Shown: in pieces, positions 1-5,024 of the stretch | Layout: each line of letters starts with the position of its first letter | Numbering within the stretch: the stretch's first letter is position 1 | NCBI GenBank assembly: GCA_003661825.1 | Contig: QMWW01000089.1 | Location: forward strand, 1 to 5,024 | DNA from: Thermoprotei archaeon | GTDB taxonomy: Archaea > Thermoproteota > Thermoprotei_A > Sulfolobales > Desulfurococcaceae | Direction: 5' to 3' | Length of the DNA stretch: 5,024 bases | Notes under the pieces: model-generated | The model's database searches: none | Told to the model about the DNA's origin: nothing | The model's input: only the letters and a program-made list of their open reading frames with translations | Made by a program: the position numbers and the translations under genes

Positions 1-278
1 GTTAAGTCTGTGAATATCTTTCTATCCTCTGGTGCATAGCCTATTCCCATTCTAGCAACATCGTGGGTTTTTAATCCTGTAATATCTCTTCCTTCAAACA
101 TTATTCTTCCTGATTTGATCGGAACAATTCTCATAACACTTCTCATTGTTGTAGTTTTACCTGCACCATTTCTACCAAGTAATATTACGGTTTCTCCTCT
201 CTCTACATTAAGACACACGCCTCTTAATATAGGAACTCCGTCCAACTCTACATAAACGTCTTCTACTCCCAAAATCAA
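1..278 (-). CDS. livF: LivF-type ABC transporter ATPase, N-terminal part (runs off left edge)
   Basis: This is the second cytoplasmic ATPase of a branched-chain amino acid type (HAAT family) importer. It would pair with LivG and drive transport through LivH/LivM. I translated 92 codons before the window ends. Walker A is at residues 35-42 (GRNGAGKT), followed by TTTMRSVM, close to the usual LivF 'GRNGAGKTTTLRTIMG'. Residues 78-89 (GIGYAPEDRKIF) match the LivF Q-loop region, where 'PEGR' normally replaces the glutamine seen in LivG. The signature motif, Walker B and H-loop lie outside the window. I chose the TTG at 276-278 because AGGAG at 289-293 sits 10 nt upstream. The next TTG, at 270-272, is 16 nt away and less well placed. 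The gene begins 2 nt after the livG stop, so the two are surely co-transcribed and probably translationally coupled. Confidence 0.93.
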   Translation of the reverse strand, partial: MILGVEDVYVELDGVPILRGVCLNVERGETVILLGRNGAGKTTTMRSVMRIVPIKSGRIMFEGRDITGLKTHDVARMGIGYAPEDRKIFTDL

Positions 279-280
279 TT

Positions 281-1030
281 CTATCCAACTCCTAGAAGGA
301 TTGATTCTATCTTTTTATCAGATTTTATTTCCTCTGGTTTTCCATCCGCTATTAATCTTCCTTCATGCATTACAAGAATTCTATCCGAATATGAAAATAC
401 TACATCCATGTCATGTTCAACTATTAGCGCAGTTATGCCCTTTTCACGTATAACTTTCTCAATTGTACCCATGATTTTTCCCTTTTCGCTTGTACTAACG
501 CCACTTGTGGGTTCATCAAGCAGTATTAATTTCGGTTCAAGTGCAAATGCCATAGCTACGTCTAAGAGTTTCTTATCTCCATGAGGTAGATCTCTTGCAA
601 GTAAATTCCTCTTCTTATCTAATCCGAAAGTCTTAAGTGTTTCCAGGGCTTTCTCATAAGCCTCTCTATCTCTATCAATTGGACTAAAAACTCTACCTAT
701 CCTCCCCATATGTGATAAAATAGCTATTCGAACGTTATCTAATGTAGTTAAGTTACTACAAATACATAACAGCTGGAATCCTCTTGTAACTCCCATTTTG
801 ACTATTTTGTGAGGAGAAAGTCCTGTAATGTCTTTATTCATGAAGTATATCTTCCCATGAGTTGGCCTTATCACTCCACTAAGCATATTCAGTAATGTAG
901 TTTTTCCAGCACCATTAGGACCTATGAGCGAAGTTATAGTTCCCTCATAAAGGCTAAAACTTACATTATCTACAGCTTTGAAATCTCCAAAGAACTTTGT
1001 TAGTTTCTAGGTGGTTAGAATTTCCTTCAT
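281..1030 (-). CDS. livG: LivG-type ABC transporter ATPase, interrupted by in-frame TAG at codon 8
   Basis: This is the ATP-hydrolysing subunit of the HAAT-type importer, 249 codons, the usual LivG length. Visible motifs are Walker A at residues 37-44 (GPNGAGKT), a Q-loop glutamine at 86, a signature region LPHGDKK at 148-154, Walker B LILLDEP with D172/E173, a D-loop-like SGVST at 176-180, and the LivG hallmark VEHDMDVVF with the H-loop histidine at 206. ATG at 1028-1030 follows AGGAGG (1042-1047) and starts MKEILTT, then TAG at 1007-1009, then KLTKFFGDFKAVDNVSF in the same frame. This alignment matches the LivG N-terminus with no gap, so a single codon has become a stop. No ATG, GTG or TTG occurs in frame between the TAG and Met49, which lies after Walker A. 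Sequence error, recent nonsense mutation or UAG readthrough are all possible. The reading as livG is firm; whether it is functional is not. Confidence 0.88.
289..293 (-). promoter_or_regulatory. Shine-Dalgarno site deciding the TTG start of livF
   Basis: AGGAG on the minus strand, within the last codons of livG, is 10 nt before TTG 278. No ATG is available in frame nearby, so it supports a TTG start for livF. Confidence 0.5.
1007..1009 (-). other. In-frame TAG codon near the start of livG
   Basis: The minus-strand codons from 1030 are ATG AAG GAA ATT CTA ACC ACC TAG AAA CTA ACA AAG TTC. Homologues usually have Glu, Lys, Arg or Asn at this position, as in 'LLEVENLTKRFG'. GAG or AAG to TAG would be one base change. 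The reading frame is uninterrupted on both sides. Confidence 0.9.
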
Positions 1031-1034
1031 TTAC

Positions 1035-2021
1035 CTATTCTCCTCCTTTAATTCCGATTTTTCTTCTTAACAAGGAGTATGTAGTACCCACAATCCCTTG
1101 TGGAAAGAATAAAGTGACTGCTACAAGCAGAGCTCCTAAAACTAATGGCCAATAGATGGTTACAGCTGTGATATATCTCTTAGCAACAGTAAAAACTATT
1201 CCTCCAACTATGGGACCGAGAAATATTGTATATCCTCCTAACAATGTAGCAAAGAGAACCTCACCAGCAAACAGGAAGTGAAAGAGATCTGGAACAACAT
1301 GTCCGAAGAGAGGTGCATATAATGCTCCTGCCAGTCCAGAGTATGCGGTTGATATTATGAATGCATACCATTTATATCTCCTAACTGGAATTCCGATAGC
1401 CTCAGCCTTTAACGGATTGTCCCTTATTGCCTGGAGCGCTTTGCCAAATGGGGAGTTCACAATCCTCCAACCAATATACACAGAAATCAAGAAGAACGCT
1501 AGTGTAATATAATAGTAATGTGCTGGATATTCTATTGCACTAAATCTCAATCCAAACAAGTCCGGAGGCCTTATACCAATACCATCGCTACCACCAGTCC
1601 AGTAATAGAGCTTAAACACTAAGGCATAAAAGAACATACTAAATGCAAGAGTAAGTAATGCAAAATAAACCTCTGTATACCGGACACATAAATATCCTAT
1701 AACTGCTCCAAGGAATGCTGTGGCAAGAACTGCTATACCTATAACCGGAAGAAAAGGTTTGAATGAGAACTTTGTAACTAGTATTGCTACCGTATATGCC
1801 CCTAATCCAAAAAATGCGCCATGACCAAACGAAAGAAGACCAGTGTATCCAAGTAAGAAGTTGTAGCCTAATGCCCACATAGAATAAATTAATGCTAAGC
1901 TAAACAAGAAATCATAATAGCTAGAACCAAGCAGTGGAATACAAAACAGAGCTACTAGTGATATAGTTATGCCTGCAAACGAATGTAATCTATTGGTCGT
2001 CCATCCTATTTTCGCTTTCAT
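1035..2021 (-). CDS. livM: LivM-type ABC transporter permease
   Basis: This inner channel subunit of the importer would pair with LivH in the membrane. It has 328 residues and about nine hydrophobic segments, roughly at 16-33, 37-55, 65-83, 90-112, 118-140, 168-187, 219-240, 250-279 and 290-308. LivM hallmarks are GYTGLLSFGHGAFFGLGAY (58-76), GGSDGI (143-148), the ATPase-contact loop SPFGKALQAIRDNPLKAE (190-207, then AIGI), GLAGALYA (229-236) and FPQGI near the C-terminus. In many LivM proteins a 'GGLGTLWGP' type segment occurs where this one has GGYTIFLGP (262-270), a mild departure. The ATG at 2021 follows the livH stop by 3 nt, is in the same frame as livH, and has no clear SD. Its start therefore probably depends on ribosomes finishing livH. 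It ends in TAG 4 nt before livG. Confidence 0.95.
   Translation of the reverse strand: MKAKIGWTTNRLHSFAGITISLVALFCIPLLGSSYYDFLFSLALIYSMWALGYNFLLGYTGLLSFGHGAFFGLGAYTVAILVTKFSFKPFLPVIGIAVLATAFLGAVIGYLCVRYTEVYFALLTLAFSMFFYALVFKLYYWTGGSDGIGIRPPDLFGLRFSAIEYPAHYYYITLAFFLISVYIGWRIVNSPFGKALQAIRDNPLKAEAIGIPVRRYKWYAFIISTAYSGLAGALYAPLFGHVVPDLFHFLFAGEVLFATLLGGYTIFLGPIVGGIVFTVAKRYITAVTIYWPLVLGALLVAVTLFFPQGIVGTTYSLLRRKIGIKGGE
1042..1047 (-). promoter_or_regulatory. Shine-Dalgarno site of livG
   Basis: AGGAGG on the minus strand lies inside the last codons of livM, 11 nt before the ATG at 1030. It is strong and well placed, so ribosomes should start at this ATG and meet the TAG seven codons later. This argues against a later start. 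Confidence 0.7.
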
Positions 2022-2024
2022 AGC

Positions 2025-2903
2025 CTAAGCAGCTCTATACTCTCTACCAAATAATCCTTGAGGTCTAACTAACAAAACAATAGCCATAACAAGATAAGCT
2101 ATTGCTAGCTCTATTTCAGGAAACAATGCGATACCAAATGCTCTAATTAGCCCTATTATCAACGATCCTATTAGTGCTCCTTTCATACTTCCTACTCCAC
2201 CTATAACTATGACTATAAACGATTGTATCAATGCATCTGCATCAATACCGAGCATAGCTGCTGATTGTGGCACAACTAATGCTCCACTAATTCCTGCAAG
2301 AGCTGTGCCTATGAAAAATGCCAGAGCAAATACTCTGCTAGTATTAATGCCTATTCCCTCGCTCATTTCGCGGTCTAATGCGCAAGCACGTATTACCTTT
2401 CCAACTCTAGTTTTGCTCATCATGAGCCATAGTAAACAACCTATAAGAAATGCTAATCCAATAACTATCAGGTTATAGACAGGATAAGGATTTCCAAGCA
2501 CATCGATAGCACCAGCATGAGCGTAAAGCTTCGTAACATACATCGGTTCAGTTCCAAATGTAATACGCACTGCATCACTTAGAACTAATGACAATCCAAA
2601 CGTTAGCAAAAGCTGGTAAGTATAATCCTTCTCATAAATCCACTTTATAAAACCTCTCTCAATTGCAATGCCCGTTAGTCCGACTATCACAGCTGCTAAA
2701 GGAAATGCTATTACAGTATAAGGAGTACCTATCATCAATTTTATCAAAATAGCAGCAACATATGCCCCTAGCATGTAGAATGCTCCATGAGCAAGATTAA
2801 GAATGTTAGCAACTCCGAAAATAAGTGTTAAGCCCGAAGCTACTAAATAAAGAATTGATCCATAAAATAACCCATCCAAGATAAATCGTATAACTTCAAT
2901 CAA
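2025..2903 (-). CDS. livH: LivH-type ABC transporter permease
   Basis: This is the partner membrane subunit of LivM in the HAAT-type importer. It has 292 residues, the normal size for LivH, with about eight hydrophobic segments. Family motifs are NLAHGAFYMLGAY (36-48), the cytoplasmic ATPase-contact loop around TRVGKVIRACALDREMSEG (165-183), FIGTALAGISGAL (197-209), GGVGSMKGALIGSLIIG (235-251) and the C-terminal RPQGLFG (280-286). I chose the TTG start at 2901-2903: GGTGA (2910-2914) is 6 nt upstream, and from here the first helix (FILDGLFYGSILYLVASGL) is whole. It follows the binding-protein gene by 53 nt and ends with TAG, GCT, then the livM ATG in the same frame. Confidence 0.95.
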   Translation of the reverse strand: MIEVIRFILDGLFYGSILYLVASGLTLIFGVANILNLAHGAFYMLGAYVAAILIKLMIGTPYTVIAFPLAAVIVGLTGIAIERGFIKWIYEKDYTYQLLLTFGLSLVLSDAVRITFGTEPMYVTKLYAHAGAIDVLGNPYPVYNLIVIGLAFLIGCLLWLMMSKTRVGKVIRACALDREMSEGIGINTSRVFALAFFIGTALAGISGALVVPQSAAMLGIDADALIQSFIVIVIGGVGSMKGALIGSLIIGLIRAFGIALFPEIELAIAYLVMAIVLLVRPQGLFGREYRAA

Positions 2904-2909
2904 ACTTCT

Positions 2910-2914
2910 TCACC
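2910..2914 (-). promoter_or_regulatory. Shine-Dalgarno site deciding the TTG start of livH
   Basis: GGTGA on the minus strand is followed by 6 nt and then TTG at 2903. There is no ATG nearby in frame, so this site supports the TTG as the true start. Confidence 0.6.
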
Positions 2915-2923
2915 ATATGATAT

Positions 2924-2934
2924 AAAAATAAAAA
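2924..2934 (-). terminator. Oligo-T tract between binding-protein gene and livH (partial terminator or TATA-like box)
   Basis: The minus strand reads TTTTTATTTTT, then ATATC, 22 nt after the stop of the binding-protein gene. Archaeal RNA polymerase can stop at U-runs without a hairpin, so this could end a share of transcripts and leave the binding protein in excess over the membrane parts, as is common for such importers. The 3' half (TTTTTATA) also resembles a TATA box about 20-25 nt before the livH start. The sequence alone cannot decide between these roles. Confidence 0.4.
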
Positions 2935-2956
2935 GTTGGAGAGGGTTCATTATCTT

Positions 2957-4357
2957 TTACCAGGACTCAACCCATTCTTTCCACTTCTTGCCCGGTGGTG
3001 GGGCCATCTCTTCTGGTGGTACAGCCCATACCGGATCTAATATGGCGAATCCGTATTCAGCTGAGACTTTCGTAAATCCTGAGATGGCATATCCTAACAT
3101 TTGGTGATCCTCTTTTCTGAAGTATCTGTAACCTCCAGGTGTCGGTATCATTAGATTCTCCATAGTAGCTATTATCTCCTCAGTCTCTGGCCATCTGCCT
3201 GTCATAGTGTAAGCTTTTTCAATAGCCAACTTGAGTGCATGTATTACTGTATATGCAGAGTTGCAGTTAAATCCTGGATACCCTCCGTGTACATCTGGAT
3301 ATCTCCTATGGAACTCCTCATTGAACTCCTTATTTATATGCCATCTATCCCACGGTGGATACAGGAAGTAGTACCTAGTACTACAGAGTATTCCATCTGG
3401 ACACTCCATACCCACTCCCCAAACATATTCTCCGCCAGTCACTGATGATACTCTGCACTGTTTAAATAGGCCGTATCCTGTACCCTGCTTTATGCATGTT
3501 ACTAAGTCTCCTCCCCATAAACATAACTCCACTACATCAGGTTTAGCAGCTAATACTTTGGATATATGTGCAGAGTAATCTGTACTAAACAAAGGTGGCC
3601 AGGCTTCAGCTACAATTTCCATGTCTGGGACTAATTTTTTAAGAACTGTTGTAATAATGTTCCATTCATCATGTCCCCATACATAATCTGCGCCTATAAC
3701 AGCAAACTTCTTGGCATCGGGCCATGCCTGATGTATTGCTATTGCATGGCTTATTGCATCTAATGCGTCATAATTAGCAATCCTAAAGACGTACTTAGGG
3801 CTAGTATCTACTTCTTCAAATAACTTTGTAGCAGTCCCTTCTTGAATTATCGTAAGTACATTGGATTCCTCAACAACTGGTGCTATCGCGCAAGCTTCTG
3901 CGCTAGTTGCACCCACAGTGATATAGTCAACTTTCTCTTCAGTAACTAACCTCTTAAAATGATCAACACAGACATCTGGCTTTCCTCCAGAATCTTTAAC
4001 AACTAACTCTATCTTTCTACCAAGAATTCCTCCTTGAGCATTTATCTTCTCAACCTCTATTTCCAAAGCCTTGAATCCTGGATCAAAAAGCATAGCGCCT
4101 GGCCCGGTGAAAATAGTTATAACACCTAACTTAATAGGACCGGAAGGAATTGCTCCTGTAGGCGTAATTGTAGGAGAAGCGGCAGTCACAGTTGTCGTTA
4201 CAGTCTTAGTTACCGTAGTTGTCACAGTTTTCTCTGGAGCTCGAGCTCCTGCAAACGCTGCATATGTGCCTCCTGCACCGACAACAATACCTGCTATAGT
4301 TGCTGCAACTGTACCTGCTATGAACTTTCTTCTAGAAATTTTAGCCTCTTCACTCAT
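2957..4357 (-). CDS. Tat-exported, branched-chain amino acid type ABC solute-binding protein
   Basis: This extracellular receptor captures the substrate and delivers it to LivH/LivM. It has 466 residues against about 370 for E. coli LivJ. Residues 8-36 form a twin-arginine signal (SRRKFIAG, then a hydrophobic stretch). There is no lipobox cysteine, so the segment may be cleaved near AFAGA or stay as an anchor. A Thr/Val stalk (43-60) with two KTVTTTVT copies leads to a type I periplasmic-binding fold from about residue 74 (PIKLGVITIFTGPGA, INAQGGILGRKIELVVKD, KYVFR, DYVWGHD). Eight cysteines lie in the binding domain (130, 156, 279, 288, 301, 319, 325, 365), unusual for this family and suggestive of disulfides. 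I chose ATG 4357 (MSEEAKISRR) over the in-frame GTG at 4366 because GTGAG lies just before it. It is the first gene of the transporter operon. The ligand is not predictable from sequence. Confidence 0.93.
   Translation of the reverse strand: MSEEAKISRRKFIAGTVAATIAGIVVGAGGTYAAFAGARAPEKTVTTTVTKTVTTTVTAASPTITPTGAIPSGPIKLGVITIFTGPGAMLFDPGFKALEIEVEKINAQGGILGRKIELVVKDSGGKPDVCVDHFKRLVTEEKVDYITVGATSAEACAIAPVVEESNVLTIIQEGTATKLFEEVDTSPKYVFRIANYDALDAISHAIAIHQAWPDAKKFAVIGADYVWGHDEWNIITTVLKKLVPDMEIVAEAWPPLFSTDYSAHISKVLAAKPDVVELCLWGGDLVTCIKQGTGYGLFKQCRVSSVTGGEYVWGVGMECPDGILCSTRYYFLYPPWDRWHINKEFNEEFHRRYPDVHGGYPGFNCNSAYTVIHALKLAIEKAYTMTGRWPETEEIIATMENLMIPTPGGYRYFRKEDHQMLGYAISGFTKVSAEYGFAILDPVWAVPPEEMAPPPGKKWKEWVESW
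4184..4231 (-). repeat. Tandem 24-bp repeat encoding KTVTTTVT twice in the binding-protein stalk
   Basis: The copies at 4208-4231 and 4184-4207 encode the same octapeptide, residues 43-50 and 51-58, but differ at several synonymous positions. This suggests an old duplication kept at the protein level. Such Thr-rich linkers in archaeal surface binding proteins are thought to act as flexible, possibly O-glycosylated spacers. Confidence 0.75.
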
Positions 4358-4381
4358 AACTCTCACTTAATAATAGCCTCA

Positions 4382-4395
4382 ATCATCAAGATGAT
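4382..4395. promoter_or_regulatory. 14-bp inverted repeat, candidate operator of the transporter operon
   Basis: The plus strand reads ATCATC-AA-GATGAT, perfect 6-bp arms around 2 nt. It lies between the TATA-like box (4404-4411) and the binding-protein start (4357), close to the expected transcription start near 4382. An archaeal repressor, for example an Lrp/AsnC-type regulator, could block initiation from such a position. A 7-bp direct repeat (ATAATAG at 4370-4376 and 4394-4400) also flanks it, but in AT-rich DNA that may be chance. Confidence 0.4.
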
Positions 4396-4403
4396 AATAG
4401 AAC

Positions 4404-4416
4404 AAAATAAAGTTAA
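4404..4416 (-). promoter_or_regulatory. TATA-like promoter box upstream of the binding-protein gene
   Basis: The minus strand reads AGGATTAACTTTATTTTGTT, with TTTATTTT at 4404-4411 resembling an archaeal TATA box. The expected start of transcription, about 25 nt downstream, falls near 4382 and leaves a leader of roughly 25 nt before ATG 4357. The 148-nt gap from the previous gene supports an independent promoter here, but the exact box is a guess from pattern alone. Confidence 0.4.
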
Positions 4417-4452
4417 TCCTTGATTTCGTTAAAGCCCTAACTAGAATATCGT

Positions 4453-4457
4453 AAAAA
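4453..4457 (-). terminator. Possible weak oligo-T terminator after the DUF35 gene
   Basis: A single T5 run (ACTTTTTAC on the minus strand) lies about 50 nt past the DUF35 stop. No hairpin is visible. It is short for an archaeal terminator, so transcription may also continue into the transporter genes. Confidence 0.25.
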
Positions 4458-4505
4458 GTCGTATAAGAGCGGAGGTAATCTTAGAGACTATTGACCGTAG
4501 CTGTC

Positions 4506-4910
4506 CTACTTCCCAGCTAGCCTGAACTTGTATCCATAATATAACACGCCTGCCTCATTTTCCTCTCCGATTTTCCTAAAAACTAGCTCTACTTCTTTTC
4601 CTATTTCAACATCGTCTGGTGAGCAATCAACAATCTCTGCAGTTAATCTACAACCGTCTTCTAACTCAATTATGGCTATTATATAGGGACCATAGTTCTC
4701 CCTGCCTCTAGGAGGTACTCTAACAACCGTGTATGAATATATTTTACCTCTTCTACTCAATAGCACATCCTTAAGATCTCTTGACCCACAATTTGGACAG
4801 ATCTTTCTAGGTCCTATGTATCTCTTTTTACATTTTTGACACTCAACCCCAATTAACCTATATCTTCTCTCCGCCAATTGCCATATTCTTGGAGCTGTAG
4901 GATTAGACAT
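4506..4910 (-). CDS. DUF35 zinc-ribbon/OB-fold protein, thiolase partner
   Basis: This small protein (134 residues) is of the kind that bridges thiolase and HMG-CoA synthase in archaea and helps pass acetoacetyl-CoA between their active sites. The N-terminal helix region (PRIWQLAERRYRLIG, 7-21) is followed by a rubredoxin-like zinc ribbon with C24-x2-C27 and C38-x2-C41, then an OB-fold from about residue 48 (GKIYSYTVVRVPPRG, ENYGPYIIAIIELEDG, GKEVELVF). The opening 'RxW...ERYRLIG-C-x2-C' is what I expect of mevalonate-complex members. I chose ATG 4910 because AGGAGGTGA sits directly upstream; the longer frame from GTG 4961 lies inside the thiolase coding region. It begins 4 nt after the thiolase stop, so the two are co-expressed. 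The alternative is a DUF35 partner of a different thiolase-like enzyme, for example in acyl-CoA breakdown. The HMG-CoA synthase gene is not in this window. Confidence 0.88.
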   Translation of the reverse strand: MSNPTAPRIWQLAERRYRLIGVECQKCKKRYIGPRKICPNCGSRDLKDVLLSRRGKIYSYTVVRVPPRGRENYGPYIIAIIELEDGCRLTAEIVDCSPDDVEIGKEVELVFRKIGEENEAGVLYYGYKFRLAGK

Positions 4911-4914
4911 ACTC

Positions 4915-4923
4915 TCACCTCCT
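4915..4923 (-). promoter_or_regulatory. Strong Shine-Dalgarno site of the DUF35 gene, overlapping the thiolase stop
   Basis: AGGAGGTGA on the minus strand encodes the last Arg and the TGA stop of the thiolase, and also forms a near-perfect ribosome-binding site. The AGGAGG core is 7 nt before ATG 4910. It fixes the start of the DUF35 gene and implies coupled translation with the thiolase. Confidence 0.8.
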
Positions 4924-5024
4924 ACCAAATATATGAACTGTACACGAACTTCCTGAACCACCTATATTATGAGTTAATCCGATCTCTGTATTTGTAACTT
5001 GTCTCTTTCCAGCCTCTCCTCTTA
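4915..5024 (-). CDS. Thiolase (acetyl-CoA C-acetyltransferase type), C-terminal end only
   Basis: Only the last 35 codons are present. They read RGEAGKRQVTNTEIGLTHN, then IGGSGSSCTVHIFGRR and a TGA stop. The GLTHN-x-GGSG stretch, with a following hydrophobic V-H-I strand, is the C-terminal active-site loop of archaeal and SCP-x-like thiolases. In the mevalonate pathway such an enzyme joins two acetyl-CoA into acetoacetyl-CoA and works in a complex with DUF35 and HMG-CoA synthase. The tight link to the DUF35 gene supports this. With the rest of the protein outside the window, a role in another acyl-CoA pathway cannot be excluded. Confidence 0.85.
   Translation of the reverse strand, partial: RGEAGKRQVTNTEIGLTHNIGGSGSSCTVHIFGRR

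Noticed and set aside
281..886. livG starting at the ATG at 886 (201 residues)
   Set aside because: This start lies after the Walker A motif and would give an ATPase that cannot bind ATP normally. The frame continues upstream through Walker A to the TAG, and further to an ATG with a strong Shine-Dalgarno site.
1000..1030. Programmed frameshift as the explanation for the livG interruption
   Set aside because: The sequence on both sides of the TAG is in the same frame and aligns with LivG without a gap, so a shift would need to be undone at once. Substitution or readthrough fits better.
2209..2478. Open frames on the plus strand (2209-2478, 3239-3445, 4071-4370) and minus-strand 1639-1878
   Set aside because: All lie opposite or inside well-recognised transporter genes, resemble no family, and read as shadows of the real coding frames.
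4358..4366. Binding protein starting at the GTG at 4366
   Set aside because: It adds only three residues (MRV), and the GTG is part of the GTGAG likely used as the ribosome site for the ATG at 4357. The choice has no effect on function.
4466..4480. GGAGGT on the plus strand in the intergenic region, as a ribosome site for a small plus-strand gene
   Set aside because: No reading frame of useful length with a sensible start follows it, so it is taken as chance.
4911..4961. Longer DUF35 protein from the GTG at 4961
   Set aside because: The extra 17 codons overlap the thiolase C-terminus in another frame. The ATG at 4910 has an excellent AGGAGGTGA site, and the family's usual N-terminus begins there.

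Overview
The window reads as a thermophilic archaeon, most likely a member of the Thermoproteota. The base composition is AT-rich. All genes lie on the minus strand in tight clusters, and TTG start codons appear twice. Shine-Dalgarno (SD) sites are GGAGG- or GGTGA-like, and control regions look like a TATA box and oligo-T tracts. The exported binding protein carries a twin-arginine signal followed by a Thr/Val-rich stalk, and a thiolase is paired with a DUF35 zinc-ribbon/OB-fold protein. The lineage is inferred from style; no marker gene is present.

Reading right to left in the direction of transcription: (1) 5024-4915, the last 35 codons of a thiolase. (2) 4910-4506, a DUF35 protein starting 4 nt after the thiolase stop. 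This pair is typical of the archaeal thiolase/HMG-CoA synthase complex of the mevalonate pathway. (3) 4505-4358, a 148-nt control region with a weak oligo-T stop, a TATA-like box and a 14-bp palindrome near the predicted transcription start. (4) 4357-279, an almost complete HAAT-family (branched-chain amino acid type) ABC importer in the classic order K-H-M-G: Tat-exported binding protein, permease LivH, permease LivM, ATPase LivG. (5) 278-1, the first 92 codons of the second ATPase, LivF, running off the left edge.

The five transporter genes would form one importer. The binding protein captures a small solute outside the cell, LivH and LivM form the channel, and LivG and LivF power it. The real substrate cannot be read from sequence. 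Branched-chain or other amino acids are the default, but amides, urea, short organic acids and aromatics are all carried by this family.

The most striking observation is an in-frame TAG at codon 8 of livG (1007-1009). It lies between a well-placed ATG with a strong SD and the Walker A motif. The rest of the ATPase is intact, and no usual start codon lies between the TAG and residue 49, so without readthrough the Walker A region cannot be made. Nearby, livH and livM are in the same reading frame, separated only by TAG-GCT, and livM has no recognisable SD. TAG ends four of the six genes whose stops are visible, so wholesale reassignment of TAG looks unlikely. A point mutation, a sequence error or local recoding all remain open. 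No RNA gene, CRISPR array or mobile element was seen.
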